64,000 nt of DNA from Betaproteobacteria bacterium (GTDB lineage: Bacteria; Pseudomonadota; Gammaproteobacteria; Burkholderiales; Rhodocyclaceae). Every line of letters starts with the position of its first letter. Position 1 is the first letter of the stretch. The stretch lies in NCBI GenBank assembly GCA_016234745.1, contig JACRAR010000030.1, positions 185,722-249,721 of the forward strand, in the 5' to 3' direction. The notes beneath the pieces were generated by a model that saw only the letters and a list, made by a program, of their open reading frames with translations, was not told the DNA's origin and did no database searches. Below are positions 8,921 to 18,347 of the stretch, piece after piece. The position numbers and the translations under genes are program-made.

Positions 8921-9256
8921 GTGGATGCCCTTGCCGATGCGGTCGAGAAAGCGGGCGACGAGCACGGCCGTCACCCCGGTGGCGAGCGGGAACAGCGGCT
9001 TGGTCAGCGCCGCCAGGCCATAGCCCAGCAGCACCAGCGGCTTGCGCCGCCCCACCCAGTCGGAGACCACGCCGGAGAAGACCTTGGCAATCGCGGCCGT
9101 CGCCTCGGCGATGCCTTCGATCACGCCGACCGACATTGCGGAAGCCCCCAGCACCGTCACCAGGAACACGGGCAAAAGGCTGTGGATCATCTCCGAGGAA
9201 AGTTCCATGGTCAGTGAGACCAGGCCGAGGGCGACGACGCCGCGGGGGAGTTTCAT
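8921..9256 (-). pseudogene. MFS transporter 5' fragment
   Basis: From ATG at 9256 the minus frame encodes about 112 residues of a major-facilitator protein: MELSSEMIHSLLPVFLV, the loop motif GVVSDWVGRRKPLVLLGYG between helices 2 and 3, and FLDRIGKGIHG. Similarity then ends at the junction with the dioxygenase fragment near 8920. The start lies 3 bp after the ABC-2 permease stop, so it was the last gene of the efflux operon before being cut. About three quarters of the transporter is missing. Confidence 0.75.
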
Positions 9257-9259
9257 ACG

Positions 9260-10429
9260 CTACCCGAACTGCCGCTTGAAGCGCCAGACGCCGAAGCCGA
9301 AGATCACCATCCCCAGCAGCGCCAAGCCCAGCAGCGAATCCCACAGCACGTCCAGCCCCGCGCCCTTGAGCAGGATGCCGTAGCCCATCTCGATGAAGTG
9401 ATAGAGCGGTGAGAGAACCATCGCCTCGCGCATCCCGGCGGGCATGGCTTCCGGCGGGGTCCAGGCGCCGGAGAGGAAGATCATCGGCATCAACACGAGG
9501 ATCGCCAACATGGCCGCTTGCGCGAGGTTGCGGGCGATCGTGGCGATGTAGAGGCCCAGCCCCGCCGTGGTGAAGGTGTAGAGCGCGGTCACGGCGAAGA
9601 ACAGCACCAAGCTGCCTTTCATCGGCACGTCGAACATCCCGTGCAGCACGAAAAACAGGCTGACCGCCGTGCCCAGCAGAATCACCAAGGTCATGGCGAT
9701 GACCTTGGGCAAGAGGATCTGGATCGGCGTCAGCGGCGAGACCAGCAACTGCTCGATGGTGCCGCGCTCTTTTTCGCGCACGGCGGCGGCGGCGGGCAGC
9801 ATGATGGCCATGATGGTGATGACGGTGAGCAGTTCGGCGATGGGCATGAACCAGGCGTCATTCTGATTCGGGTTGTACCAGACGCGGTGCTCGTCGCGAA
9901 TCATGGGCACATTTTGCATTGAACGCTCGGTCACGCCCAGGCGGGCGAGCGTTTGGTCGAAACCGTACTGGCCGATGATCTGCGCGGCGTAGCTGGAGGC
10001 GAGAAAGCCCAGCACGGTGTTGCTGGCATCAACCTGCACCTGCACATCCGTGGGCTTGCCTTGAAGGATGTCGCGCTCGAAGTGCGGCGGGATGTCGAGC
10101 GCCACCAGCGCCTGCCCGCTATCCAGCAGGCGCTGCCCGGCGCGGTTGTCCAGCACCTCGCCGCCCAGCTTGAAGTAGGGCGGGCGGAAGCGATAGACGA
10201 GTTCGCGCGAGGCAGCGCTATGGTCGGCGTCATGCACTACCACCACGGCGTGATTCAACTGCATGCCGACGTTGCCCGCCATATAGGTGTCGAAAACAAA
10301 CAGATAGGCGATGGCGATCAGCAGCAGCGTATCGCGCCCGAACTGGATCAGTTCCTTCGCCGTCATCGCGGCGAGGCGCGACCACCACAGGTAAAGCCGC
10401 ACGCGGTTTTCTGCCGGGCCGCCGTTCAT
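9260..10429 (-). CDS. ABC-2 type permease (YhhJ-like)
   Basis: A 389-residue ABC-2 permease. It has one N-terminal helix (about 30-50, LLLIAIAYLFVFDTYMAGNV), a large periplasmic region (about 55-190) and a C-terminal bundle of five to six helices with the family signature EKERGTIEQLLVSPLTPIQ. The start at 10429 is fixed by an ATGA overlap with the preceding permease gene. With its neighbour, the tandem ATPase and the HlyD protein it matches the YbhGFSR/YhiI-type export systems, which expel drugs or other amphipathic compounds. The substrate is unknown. Confidence 0.88.
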   Translation of the reverse strand: MNGGPAENRVRLYLWWSRLAAMTAKELIQFGRDTLLLIAIAYLFVFDTYMAGNVGMQLNHAVVVVHDADHSAASRELVYRFRPPYFKLGGEVLDNRAGQRLLDSGQALVALDIPPHFERDILQGKPTDVQVQVDASNTVLGFLASSYAAQIIGQYGFDQTLARLGVTERSMQNVPMIRDEHRVWYNPNQNDAWFMPIAELLTVITIMAIMLPAAAAVREKERGTIEQLLVSPLTPIQILLPKVIAMTLVILLGTAVSLFFVLHGMFDVPMKGSLVLFFAVTALYTFTTAGLGLYIATIARNLAQAAMLAILVLMPMIFLSGAWTPPEAMPAGMREAMVLSPLYHFIEMGYGILLKGAGLDVLWDSLLGLALLGMVIFGFGVWRFKRQFG

Positions 10430-11580
10430 GATTTCGGTCTCTTGTGAAACATGAGGAAGCTCGCCGTCCACAGCACGACGGCGTAGATCAGCAGCGCCAG
10501 CACCTTGCCCCACAACTGTTCCAGGCCGACGCCCTTGAGAAAGCTGCCGAGCACGATGTCGGTGTAATACATGGCGGGGAACAGATGGGCCTCGAATTTC
10601 GCGCCCGGCGCCATCGAGGCGATCGGCACCAAAAGGCCTGAGTACAGCACTGAAGGGACAATGGTGACGATGACGGTGAGCATCATGGCCGCCACCTGGG
10701 TGCGCACGAAAAGCGACACCAGCAGGCCGATGCCGGTGGTGCAGGTCACATAGATCACCGAGGCGAGGAAGAAGAACAGCGGATCGCCCTTGAAGGGCGC
10801 GCCAAAGAGTTGCGTGGCCATGAGCCAGAGAACCAGAAAATTGATCACCGAGATGGCCGCGTAGGGCGTGAGTTTGCCGATCAGGAACTCGCCGCGTGTC
10901 ACGGTCGAGGCATAGATGTTGTAGATGGAGCCATTCTCCTTTTCGCGCACCACGCCCAGCGCGGTCAGGAAAGGCGGGGTAATCATCAGCACGAACATCA
11001 TCAGCACGGCGGCGATGGACCAGACGCTCTTCACCTCCTGGTTGTAGAGGTAACGCAGTTGCACCCCGACTGGCTGCGCCATGGCTTGCGCCGTTTCCTC
11101 AGACACGCCGAGCCGGCGCGAAATGTAACTTCCAAGCAATTCGCTGTTGAAAGCCGCATTGATGGCGACCACGTAACCCTTGCTGCTGGCAGTGCGGAAC
11201 GGGAAGGTTCCGTCGATCAGGGTCTGCACCGCCACCGCCCGCCCGGACATCAGGCTTTCCTGGAAGCGCGGCGGGATGACGATGGCGAGCCGGATGCGGC
11301 TGTCGGCGAGCAGAGGTTCGATCTCGCGCTCGCTCGCCACGTCCCCCTTGTAGTCGAAGTAGCGCGAGTCGATGTAGCGATGCAGGTAATCGCGGCTCAT
11401 GGCGCTCTTGTCCTGATCGACCACCGCGAAGGGGATGCGCTCCACATCGAGGGTAAGGCCGTAACCAAAGACCAGCATCAAGGCTGCCGGCACCACGAAG
11501 GCCAGCGTGAAAAACAGCCGGTCGCGCAGAATCTCGCGCCATTCCTTGTAGGCCAGTGCGACGATGCGCCGGACAATCAT
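10426..11580 (-). CDS. ABC-2 type permease
   Basis: A 384-residue permease paralogous to the next gene: an N-terminal helix (about 22-42), a periplasmic domain, then helices around REKENGSIYNIYASTVTRGEF, the ABC-2 signature. The start MIVRRIVALAYKEWREI at 11580 lies in an ATGA overlap with the ATPase gene. It would form a heterodimeric pore with the downstream permease and be driven by the double ATPase. A long in-frame extension upstream of 11580 lies inside the ATPase gene and is not real. Confidence 0.88.
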   Translation of the reverse strand: MIVRRIVALAYKEWREILRDRLFFTLAFVVPAALMLVFGYGLTLDVERIPFAVVDQDKSAMSRDYLHRYIDSRYFDYKGDVASEREIEPLLADSRIRLAIVIPPRFQESLMSGRAVAVQTLIDGTFPFRTASSKGYVVAINAAFNSELLGSYISRRLGVSEETAQAMAQPVGVQLRYLYNQEVKSVWSIAAVLMMFVLMITPPFLTALGVVREKENGSIYNIYASTVTRGEFLIGKLTPYAAISVINFLVLWLMATQLFGAPFKGDPLFFFLASVIYVTCTTGIGLLVSLFVRTQVAAMMLTVIVTIVPSVLYSGLLVPIASMAPGAKFEAHLFPAMYYTDIVLGSFLKGVGLEQLWGKVLALLIYAVVLWTASFLMFHKRPKS

Positions 11581-13547
11581 GCGGATGCCTCCTGTTGTTC
11601 CTGTTGCAGGATGCGATACACGAAGACATCTTCCAGGGTCGGGGTGCGCAGGGCGATATCCAGTAACTGGATGCCCCGTTCCGCAAACAGGGTGCGGATG
11701 CGCGCTTCGGCTGCCGTGATATCCCGTGCCAGCAGATGGATGCGCTTTCCGAACATGGCCGCGTCGGCAAACCCCGCCTGCTCCAACGCTTCCAGCGCTG
11801 GCAGCACCGGCTCGGCGGCGATATCGAGCACCTGCCCGGCCTCCTGTTGCAGCGCGGCCTTGAGCGCGGCCGGGGTGTCGTCGGCGATGACGCGGCCGGC
11901 GTGCATCAGCGCCAGATGGTCGCAATGCTCGGCCTCGTTCATGTAATGGGTGGTGATGAGAATGGCCACTTGCTCGACGCGCGCCAGATGCACCAGGATT
12001 TCCCAGAAACGGCGCCGGCCGATGGGGTCCACGCCGGAGGTCGGCTCATCGAGAAACAACACGCGCGGCCCGTGCACCAGCGCGCCGGCCAGCGCCAGAC
12101 GCTGGCGGATGCCCATCGGCAACTTGCTGACAAGCTGGGTAGTGACTCCGGAGAGTCCCGCCAGCGCCACCACGCGGCCAATACGCTCAGCCAGACGGCT
12201 GTTCGGCACGCCATAAATGCGGGCAAAAAGCCGCAGGTTTTCCGTCACGGTCATATCCTGATACAGGGAAAATGCCTGCGACACATAGCCGATGCGCTCC
12301 TTGATGGCCTGGCTGGCGTGGCGCATGTCCGCCCCCGCCACCGTACCCGCGCCGCCCGTGGGTGGCAGGATGCCGGTGAGCATCTTGATCGCCGTGGTCT
12401 TGCCGGCGCCGTTGGCGCCCAACAGGCCGAAAATCTCCCCCTGGCGCACCTCGAAACTGACCCGGTCGACGGCGCGAAAGTGGTCGAAATCGCGGCTCAG
12501 TTCCCGCGCCGCGATGGCGTCGCCGTCGCCTTTGGGCGGGTCGCCGTCCAGCCAGAGCCGACTTTTTTGTGCGTCGTCCTGTCCGGCCGGTTGCCGCCGC
12601 TGCAACAGGGCGATGAAGGCGTCTTCCAGCTCGGGCGCCACGGCCTGCATCTCGTTCACCATCAGCCCCTCAAGCTGCGCTTCGACCTGCGCACGGGCAA
12701 CCTGTGGTACCGCCCCCGGCACAAACACGCGTAACTTTGGTCCAACCGCTTCCGCCTGCGGGAAGCGCGTTTCTAACCGCAACAAAGCCTCGACCTGCGA
12801 CTCGGCCACCAGCTCGACCAGCGTGCCCGGCACTTCGCGCAGGATCACGTCCGGCTCGCCCTCGATCAGCACCCGCCCGTCGAACATCAGGGACAGGCGG
12901 TGAAAACGCGCCGCTTCGTCCATATAGGCGGTGGACACCAGCGCCGTGACGTCCCGCTCGCGCAAGAGTTGGGTGAGGATCATCCAGAAATCCCGCCGCG
13001 ACACCGGATCCACGCCGGTGGTCGGCTCGTCCAGGATGATCAGCTCGGGTTCGTGGATCAGCGTGCAGACGAGGCCGAGCTTTTGCTTCATGCCGCCGGA
13101 GAGATGTTTCATCGGCCGGTCGCGGAAATTGCCCAGGCGCGTCATGGCCAGCAGCTTGTGCTTGCGCCGGGCAAGTTCCTCAGGCGGCACATCGCGCAGT
13201 TGGGCGAAGAAATCGACGTTTTCCTCGACAGAGAGTTCGGGGTAGAGATTGAGGCCCAGGCCCTGCGGCATGAAACCGAGCCGGCCCTTGACCCTTTCGG
13301 CCGCCGCTTCGGAGTCGATCTTTTCGCCCAAGACGTGAAGCATGCCGCCTTCGAAGGAGAGCACCCCGGCGATGGCCTTCATCAGGCTGCTTTTGCCGGC
13401 GCCGTCGGGGCCGATCAGGCCGTAAATTTCGCCGCGCCCAATGCTGAAGCTGGCGCCGTCGACCGCCATCTGCTTGCGATAGCGTTTGACGAGCGCCTGG
13501 ACCCGCACGACGGGCGCATCGTTATCTACCAGCGCGGCCTGGCCCAC
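11577..13547 (-). CDS. Tandem ABC transporter ATPase (two nucleotide-binding domains)
   Basis: A 656-residue cytoplasmic protein with two complete ABC domains. NBD1 has Walker A GPDGAGKSS, signature LSGGMKQKL and Walker B LIILDEPTTGVDP. NBD2 (from about residue 340) has GANGAGKTT, a degenerate signature MGIRQRLALAGAL and VLFLDEPTSGVDP. Each ends in a DUF4162-like tail. This is the fused architecture of YbhF/RbbA-type exporters, without a fused permease. The gene overlaps the HlyD gene by about 22 bp and the next permease by ATGA. Confidence 0.92.
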   Translation of the reverse strand: MGQAALVDNDAPVVRVQALVKRYRKQMAVDGASFSIGRGEIYGLIGPDGAGKSSLMKAIAGVLSFEGGMLHVLGEKIDSEAAAERVKGRLGFMPQGLGLNLYPELSVEENVDFFAQLRDVPPEELARRKHKLLAMTRLGNFRDRPMKHLSGGMKQKLGLVCTLIHEPELIILDEPTTGVDPVSRRDFWMILTQLLRERDVTALVSTAYMDEAARFHRLSLMFDGRVLIEGEPDVILREVPGTLVELVAESQVEALLRLETRFPQAEAVGPKLRVFVPGAVPQVARAQVEAQLEGLMVNEMQAVAPELEDAFIALLQRRQPAGQDDAQKSRLWLDGDPPKGDGDAIAARELSRDFDHFRAVDRVSFEVRQGEIFGLLGANGAGKTTAIKMLTGILPPTGGAGTVAGADMRHASQAIKERIGYVSQAFSLYQDMTVTENLRLFARIYGVPNSRLAERIGRVVALAGLSGVTTQLVSKLPMGIRQRLALAGALVHGPRVLFLDEPTSGVDPIGRRRFWEILVHLARVEQVAILITTHYMNEAEHCDHLALMHAGRVIADDTPAALKAALQQEAGQVLDIAAEPVLPALEALEQAGFADAAMFGKRIHLLARDITAAEARIRTLFAERGIQLLDIALRTPTLEDVFVYRILQQEQQEASA

Positions 13548-14635
13548 GGCGCATCCTCTTTCCAGCGGATCACGGCATCGGCCGGCAAGCCGGGCGTGGC
13601 GCGGTGCTGCGGATTGGCGTCCAGATAGAGCTTGACCGCATACACCAGCTTGACGCGCTCATCCGGCGTTTGCACCTCCTTGGGCGTGAACTGGGCCTGC
13701 GAGGCGATGTAGCGCACGGTGGCCGCGAGCGGCTCGTTTGGAAACGCGTCGGTATAAATACGCGCCGACAAGCCCAGGCACACCTTGCCGATGTCTTTTT
13801 CCGGGACGTAGACCTTGAGGTAGAGCCGGTCGAGATCGACGATGTCGAACAGCTGCGCGCCCGCCGCGACAACCTCGCCGGCATTGACCAGGCGCTGGGT
13901 GATGATGCCGGCCGCCGGGGCGTGGATGGTAAGGTCATCAAGGACGCTCTCGGCCTCCTTCAAGGCAGCCCGCGCCTGATCGATCTGGGCTGCCAGCGCA
14001 TTCACTTCGTCTTCCTTGGCACGCAGCCGTTCATGGCCGAGTCGCGCCTGTTCCAGTTGTTTCTCAGCTACCCGCCCGCCTTCCTGGGCGGATTGCGCCT
14101 GGTTGCTCGCGACCTGCCTGGCAAGTTCCGTTTGCTCGTAGCGGTGGCGATCCACCGTGCCCGACTCGGCCAGCTTGCGGAAACGCTCCGCATCGCGCGT
14201 GGCCTGATCCGCGTTGGAGCGCGCGGTGGCGAGTTGTGCCCTGGTGTGAGCCAGATTAGCCTCGGCGCTCTGGATCGCAAGCGGCAGATCCTTGCGCGCC
14301 ACCTCGAGCGCCGTCCGCGCCGCCTTCAGTTGCGCCTCCAGCGCCTTCGCCGCCTGCCGAGCCTGATCGACCTTGGCGCGCACCTGGGCGTCATCCAGTC
14401 GCAGCAACTCCTTGCCCTTATCCACGGCCTCGCCCTCGCGGGCCAGAAGTTCAGCAACCTTGCCCGGTACCTTGCCGGCGACGGCGTAGTGGTCACCCTC
14501 GATGCGACCGTTGGCCTGGATCAGGCCGTCCGGCAGCGGTGGCTGACGCAGCAGAAACCACCAGGCTGTGAAGGCGAGGATGGACAGCAAAGCCAGACTT
14601 GAAACGAACAAAATTGGGTGGATGGGTTTTTTCAT
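13526..14635 (-). CDS. HlyD-family membrane fusion protein
   Basis: A 369-residue periplasmic adaptor. It has an N-terminal signal anchor (about 8-27), a lipoyl half (GRIEGDHYAVAGKVPGKVAELLAREGEAV), a long alpha-helical hairpin (about 85-215, rich in Ala, Gln and Arg), the second lipoyl half (IHAPAAGIITQRLVNAGEVV) and a beta-barrel. It resembles YhiI/YbhG adaptors that join ABC-2 exporters to TolC. The ATG at 14635 with AGGA upstream is chosen; a TTG at 14656 overlapping the TolC gene stop is an alternative but has no ribosome-binding site. Confidence 0.88.
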   Translation of the reverse strand: MKKPIHPILFVSSLALLSILAFTAWWFLLRQPPLPDGLIQANGRIEGDHYAVAGKVPGKVAELLAREGEAVDKGKELLRLDDAQVRAKVDQARQAAKALEAQLKAARTALEVARKDLPLAIQSAEANLAHTRAQLATARSNADQATRDAERFRKLAESGTVDRHRYEQTELARQVASNQAQSAQEGGRVAEKQLEQARLGHERLRAKEDEVNALAAQIDQARAALKEAESVLDDLTIHAPAAGIITQRLVNAGEVVAAGAQLFDIVDLDRLYLKVYVPEKDIGKVCLGLSARIYTDAFPNEPLAATVRYIASQAQFTPKEVQTPDERVKLVYAVKLYLDANPQHRATPGLPADAVIRWKEDAPWARPRW

Positions 14636-14652
14636 GACAGGATTCCTGATTT

Positions 14653-15948
14653 TCAAAGTTCGCCCACGGCGCGTTTCAGCCGCAATCCAGCCAACGCGGC
14701 CTCATACCGGGCGCTGGCGTGGCTGGCCTCGCCGTTGGCGCGCAGGGTTTCGGCATCCAGCACCTCGGTGTGGGTGGAAAGCCCGTTGCCGTAACGATCG
14801 CGCACCACGCGCAGGTTTTCTTCCGCTTGGGCGATGGCAGATTGCGTGACAAGGATGCGCTTCTTCGTCTCTTCCACATCCAGCCAGGCCTGGCGCACCT
14901 GCAGGGCGACGATGGAAGCGAGCTCCTCGCGTTGCTCGGCCAAGGCTGCCGCCTGGCGCTCGACGGCGCTGGCCCGATGGCTCACCATGCCACCGTCGAA
15001 GAGGTTCCATTTGGCGCCCAGGGTGACCATCCATTGCCCTTGATGCACCTGATAACGGTTTTCCTGATAGCCATAGCCGCCGGAAAGCGCGACCTGGGGG
15101 CCTGTCTCGCCGCGCACGGCAGCGGCCTGATGCCCCAGGGCCTCAACCTGCCGTGCCAGTACCGCCAGTTCGCTGCGCTGGATCCGCGCCCGTTCGTTAA
15201 GGATCGCCAGGGATTGGCTATCATTCTCCGGAGCAAGATCATCCAGGCTCACGGCCTGATCCAGAGGCCGCGCCAGCAGCCGGTTGTAGGCCGCCCGCGC
15301 CAGGTCCACGGCGTTGGCTGCCTGCAACGCCTTCTGCCGCGCATCGGCCAGGGCTACCCTCACGGACAGCAAATCGCTTTTGGCCACCATGCCTTGCTCG
15401 TGCAGATTCCGGACGTCGCGCGCATGCGCTTCCAGGCTCTGCACATGACTCTCGGCTACCTTGAGCATACGGCCGGCGCGCAACACATTGACATAAGCCT
15501 CGGCCACCCGCAATTTGAGGCTCTGCACATCGCCGACCTCGCCCAGCTTCGCCGCGTCGAGGGAGGCCGCCGCGGCGTCGATGCCGCGCCCGATGCGGCC
15601 GCCGGTGTAGAGCGGCAGGGTGGCCATCGCCTTGTAAGCGGTGCTGGCGCGCTGTGACAGCGGCATTTGCAACGACTGACCGAAAAACTCGGCCTTGGCC
15701 GCCGGAATTTCATCGAGGGCGGTGCGGCCTGCCTCCAGCGTTACATTGGGCAGGCGGGCGGATTTCGCCGCCTCCACCAGTTCGGCGGCGGCAGCGGTGT
15801 TCTCCCGCGACGCCTTGAGGCCGCGGTCCACGGTCAGCGCGCTATCCCATGCTTGTTGCAAAGATTCGGCGAAGGCGTTGCCTGCAAGCAGCACAGCGGC
15901 CAGACTTGCCATCGGCAATACGCCGCGAACTGTTTTCGAGGGCTTCAT
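14653..15948 (-). CDS. TolC-family outer-membrane efflux protein
   Basis: A 431-residue protein with a signal peptide (ending near AFAES, residue 28) and two outer-membrane efflux protein repeats made of long Ala/Leu-rich helices (about 30-230 and 240-431). The second contains [33 protein letters not shown], the strand motif of the TolC barrel. It starts in an ATGA overlap with the deleted RND gene and ends just before the HlyD gene. It could supply the outer-membrane channel to either the RND or the ABC exporter; the RND pump is broken, so the ABC-2 system is the likely partner now. Confidence 0.88.
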   Translation of the reverse strand: MKPSKTVRGVLPMASLAAVLLAGNAFAESLQQAWDSALTVDRGLKASRENTAAAAELVEAAKSARLPNVTLEAGRTALDEIPAAKAEFFGQSLQMPLSQRASTAYKAMATLPLYTGGRIGRGIDAAAASLDAAKLGEVGDVQSLKLRVAEAYVNVLRAGRMLKVAESHVQSLEAHARDVRNLHEQGMVAKSDLLSVRVALADARQKALQAANAVDLARAAYNRLLARPLDQAVSLDDLAPENDSQSLAILNERARIQRSELAVLARQVEALGHQAAAVRGETGPQVALSGGYGYQENRYQVHQGQWMVTLGAKWNLFDGGMVSHRASAVERQAAALAEQREELASIVALQVRQAWLDVEETKKRILVTQSAIAQAEENLRVVRDRYGNGLSTHTEVLDAETLRANGEASHASARYEAALAGLRLKRAVGEL

Positions 15949-16820
15949 GACGTTCCTTTTTCCATGGCCGCTTCCGTCTGCTGCTTGTTCCGGAGCAGCA
16001 GATAAAGAAGCAGGGGCACGACGATCAGAGTGAGCACGGTGGAGGCCAGCGTGCCGAAGATCAGCGAGATGGCCAGCCCGCCGAACACCGGGTCGGTGAG
16101 CATCACCGCGCTGCCGAGAACGATGGCCAGGGCGGTCAGCAGAATGGGCCGCAGCCGTACCGCGCCGGCTTCGAGGATGGCCTCTCGCAAGTCCATGCCC
16201 TGGCGCAAGTAGTCCAGCACGAAATCGATGATCAGCAGCGAGTTGCGCACCACCACGCCGGCCAGGGCGATGATGCCGATCATGGAAGTGGCGGTGAACG
16301 GCTGCCCCATGAGCCAGTGCCCGGGGAAAATGCCCACCAGCCCCAGGGGGATCGCCGCCATGGCGACCAGGGTGACGGTGACGATAGGCACGTCGTCCAC
16401 TTCCACACTGCGGATCAGCGGATCGCCGGCGCCGGTGGGCAGGCGGTCGCGCTGGCCCAGTACGCGGTCGTAGAGCTTGACCAGGGACTTCTCCTTGTCC
16501 TCCCCCACCTTGAACTGCACCATCAGCACCCCCATGGAATTCACGGCGGTGGCGTAAGTGTGATCGACGCCGGGGATCTGCTTGACGATGCCCTCTAGCG
16601 GGCGGATCACCAGTTCCTCAACCTCCTCGGCGGAGGCGCCGGGCACGAGTACCCGCACCTCGGCACCGGGGACCACGATCTGGGGGTTTTCCTCGCGCGG
16701 GGTGAGTGTCACGGCCAGTACACCAAAGAGGGCGCACGCCAGCATAAACAGCAGGGTCAGCTTCGAGGTGACGAAGATATCCGCCAGGCGCCCGGCGCTG
16801 TTGAGCCTGCGGTCGATCAT
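15945..16820 (-). pseudogene. RND efflux pump with large in-frame internal deletion
   Basis: The 291 codons join the first about 170 residues of an AcrB-like pump (first helix [20 protein letters not shown], then the porter segment [21 protein letters not shown]) directly to its last about 140 residues ([35 protein letters not shown], and the final helices). Such pumps normally have about 1,030 residues, so roughly 730 are missing, including the helix 4 proton-relay aspartates. The junction is near 16370. The reading frame, start and stop are intact, so a short product could be made, but transport is not expected. The ATGA overlaps with both neighbours survive. Confidence 0.85.
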
Positions 16821-17497
16821 TGCGCCTCCTTCGCAGGGGCGATCTGGTCCCCGTCGCGCAGGGCGGGTTCGACCGCCGCCACGAAGCGCTCGTTGGCCCC
16901 AAGGCCGGCGCTCACCTCCACCCGGTCCGGCCATTCACGGCCGGTGCGCAGCCAGCGAAAGCGCGCACGGCCTTCGCCATCCACCACGAAGACGCCAGTG
17001 AGCCCGCCGCGCTCGACCAGTGCCCGCCTGGACACTACCGGCAAATGGCTTTCTCCGATGATAAAGCCCGCGCGCCCGAACATGCCCGGCATCAGTCCTG
17101 CCGTCTCGGGCAGGGCGATCTTGACTTGATAGCTGCGGGTGACGGGGTCGCCGGAAGGCACCACCCGTCTCACCGTGCCTTTGAGTGGGATTGCCAGTCC
17201 GTCGATCTTGACCTCCACCGGCTTGCCCGCGGCAATGGCGGCAACCTGGCCTTCAGCGACGAAAGTTTCGAACAGCAGTCCACGCCCCGACTCCACTGTC
17301 AGGAGCGGTGCACCAGGAACGGCTAAGTCGCCGGCCCGTTTGAGGCGAGCCACCACCATACCGTCCACGGGGCTGGTGATCTCGGCATAGGTACGCTGGG
17401 CGCGCGCCGTATCGAAACCGGCCCGTGCCTGATTCAGGGCTTCGCGGGCATCGTGCAGGGTGCTAGCCGGGATGAGATTGATACCTGCTGTTCCGTA
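16817..17497 (-). pseudogene. RND periplasmic adaptor (MFP), 5'-truncated
   Basis: The C-terminal two thirds of an HlyD/MFP adaptor: the end of the helical hairpin (ALNQARAGFDTARAQRTYAEI), the second lipoyl motif SPVDGMVVARLKRAGDLAVPG, and a beta-barrel with VRRVVPSGDPVTRSYQVKI and GLMPGMFGRAGF. Reading upstream, similarity fades near 17475 and an in-frame stop follows at 17498-17500, so the first about 120-150 residues and the promoter are lost. A GTG at 17366-17368 could start a residual product. It was the partner of the RND pump downstream. Confidence 0.8.
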
Positions 17498-17619
17498 CTA
17501 ATTACGGATTTGACCTCCCTGCTCAAAAGTATTCGCAACTCTTTGAGCCAAGGGTAGGATTATTCGGCCAGCACCCCCTGTAATGTCACTTCTCAAGATA
17601 TAGCACCAAGGCGGCAACT

Positions 17620-17811
17620 ATGATGGCGGCTTTGAACGGCCAGAACGTTACCAATCTGAATATGCCTATGCTCAAGCCGGATGGAACAATCGGCATGATA
17701 TCGACGGACGTCACCTCTTCTGCGTCCATGCAATCCATGTTGCAAAATGGGGGCATGAATCTAGGAGACGCCGCAAAGCTGACCAATATGATCATGGGCG
17801 GAATGCACTGA
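17620..17811 (+). CDS. Small Met-rich hypothetical protein
   Basis: A 63-residue ORF, not recognised. It is unusually rich in Met (about 11 residues, including the MIMGGMH tail) and has no clear membrane segment. AAGG lies about 10 bp upstream of ATG. It may be a free-standing small protein or the tail of a gene lost at the rearrangement near 17500. Together with the His-rich ORF just downstream it suggests copper handling, which is inference only. Confidence 0.4.
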   Translation: MMAALNGQNVTNLNMPMLKPDGTIGMISTDVTSSASMQSMLQNGGMNLGDAAKLTNMIMGGMH

Positions 17812-17851
17812 ATCGAGAAGAAAATATGAAATGCTATCCAATGGAGAAAAC

Positions 17852-17998
17852 ATGCTACTGATTATGGCCGTGATGGTAGTCTTCATGATCGGTGACGGGC
17901 ATGAGCACGTGGGTATGATGGGCCACGGAAATCACGTACATTCCGAATCTTCCCCCGCAAGTGCATCAATGGTTGGGGTACCTGAACATCAGCATTGA
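17852..17998 (+). CDS. Small His-rich single-helix protein
   Basis: A 48-residue ORF starting at ATG 17852 with GGAG six bases upstream. It has a short hydrophobic Met-rich helix (LLIMAVMVVFMIG), then a tail with eight His residues (GHEHVGMMGHGNHVHSE … EHQH). This layout resembles the small membrane-anchored His-rich proteins found in copper or silver resistance islands, but no family can be named with confidence. It follows the Met-rich ORF by 40 bp on the same strand. Confidence 0.5.
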   Translation: MLLIMAVMVVFMIGDGHEHVGMMGHGNHVHSESSPASASMVGVPEHQH

Positions 17999-18203
17999 AA
18001 ACTGCTGGCGAACAAGTTCGGTTAACCGACTAATACCAGAAGTAGCGAAAGAGGCTAGAGCATTCAGCTGGCCCTTTTCGTCCTCCTGTCCAATCACGTC
18101 CGGTTTCCTGGATCGCCAGATCTTTCACAACAGTCAGCAGATATTTGGCACGCGATCGGGGATCTTTCGCGCGCGACCAATGACCGCAGTCGAGGTTATT
18201 GTG
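17999..18203. other. Gap with possible transposase debris
   Basis: No gene can be supported. A minus-strand frame of 91 codons (18030-18305) extends from here into the inverted-repeat segment. It has Arg/Lys-rich, transposase-like composition but no recognisable motif, so it is treated as probable IS debris. Confidence 0.3.
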
Positions 18204-18347
18204 TTGAAAAAGTCGCTTTTCCGGATTTTCGGCAAAATTCAGGGGTCCTCTTTGCATTGCCAAGGCAGCGATCGTCGATTGTAGATTGATCTGAGCGGTC
18301 GTCATATGCTTATGGCATTATCAGAATTGTGGAGGCGACTTTTTCAA
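18204..18347. repeat. 144-bp segment with perfect 13-bp terminal inverted repeats (MITE-like)
   Basis: TTGAAAAAGTCGC at 18204-18216 is exactly repeated in inverse orientation at 18335-18347. The segment is small and non-coding or carries only the start of a minus-strand frame, as expected for a MITE or the clipped end of an IS. No convincing target-site duplication flanks it. It lies about 100 bp upstream of the second IS110-family transposase. Confidence 0.5.

Noticed and set aside
10810..12734. Long plus-strand frames opposite the ABC transporter genes
   Set aside because: No motifs; the minus strand carries coupled genes with complete ABC signatures.
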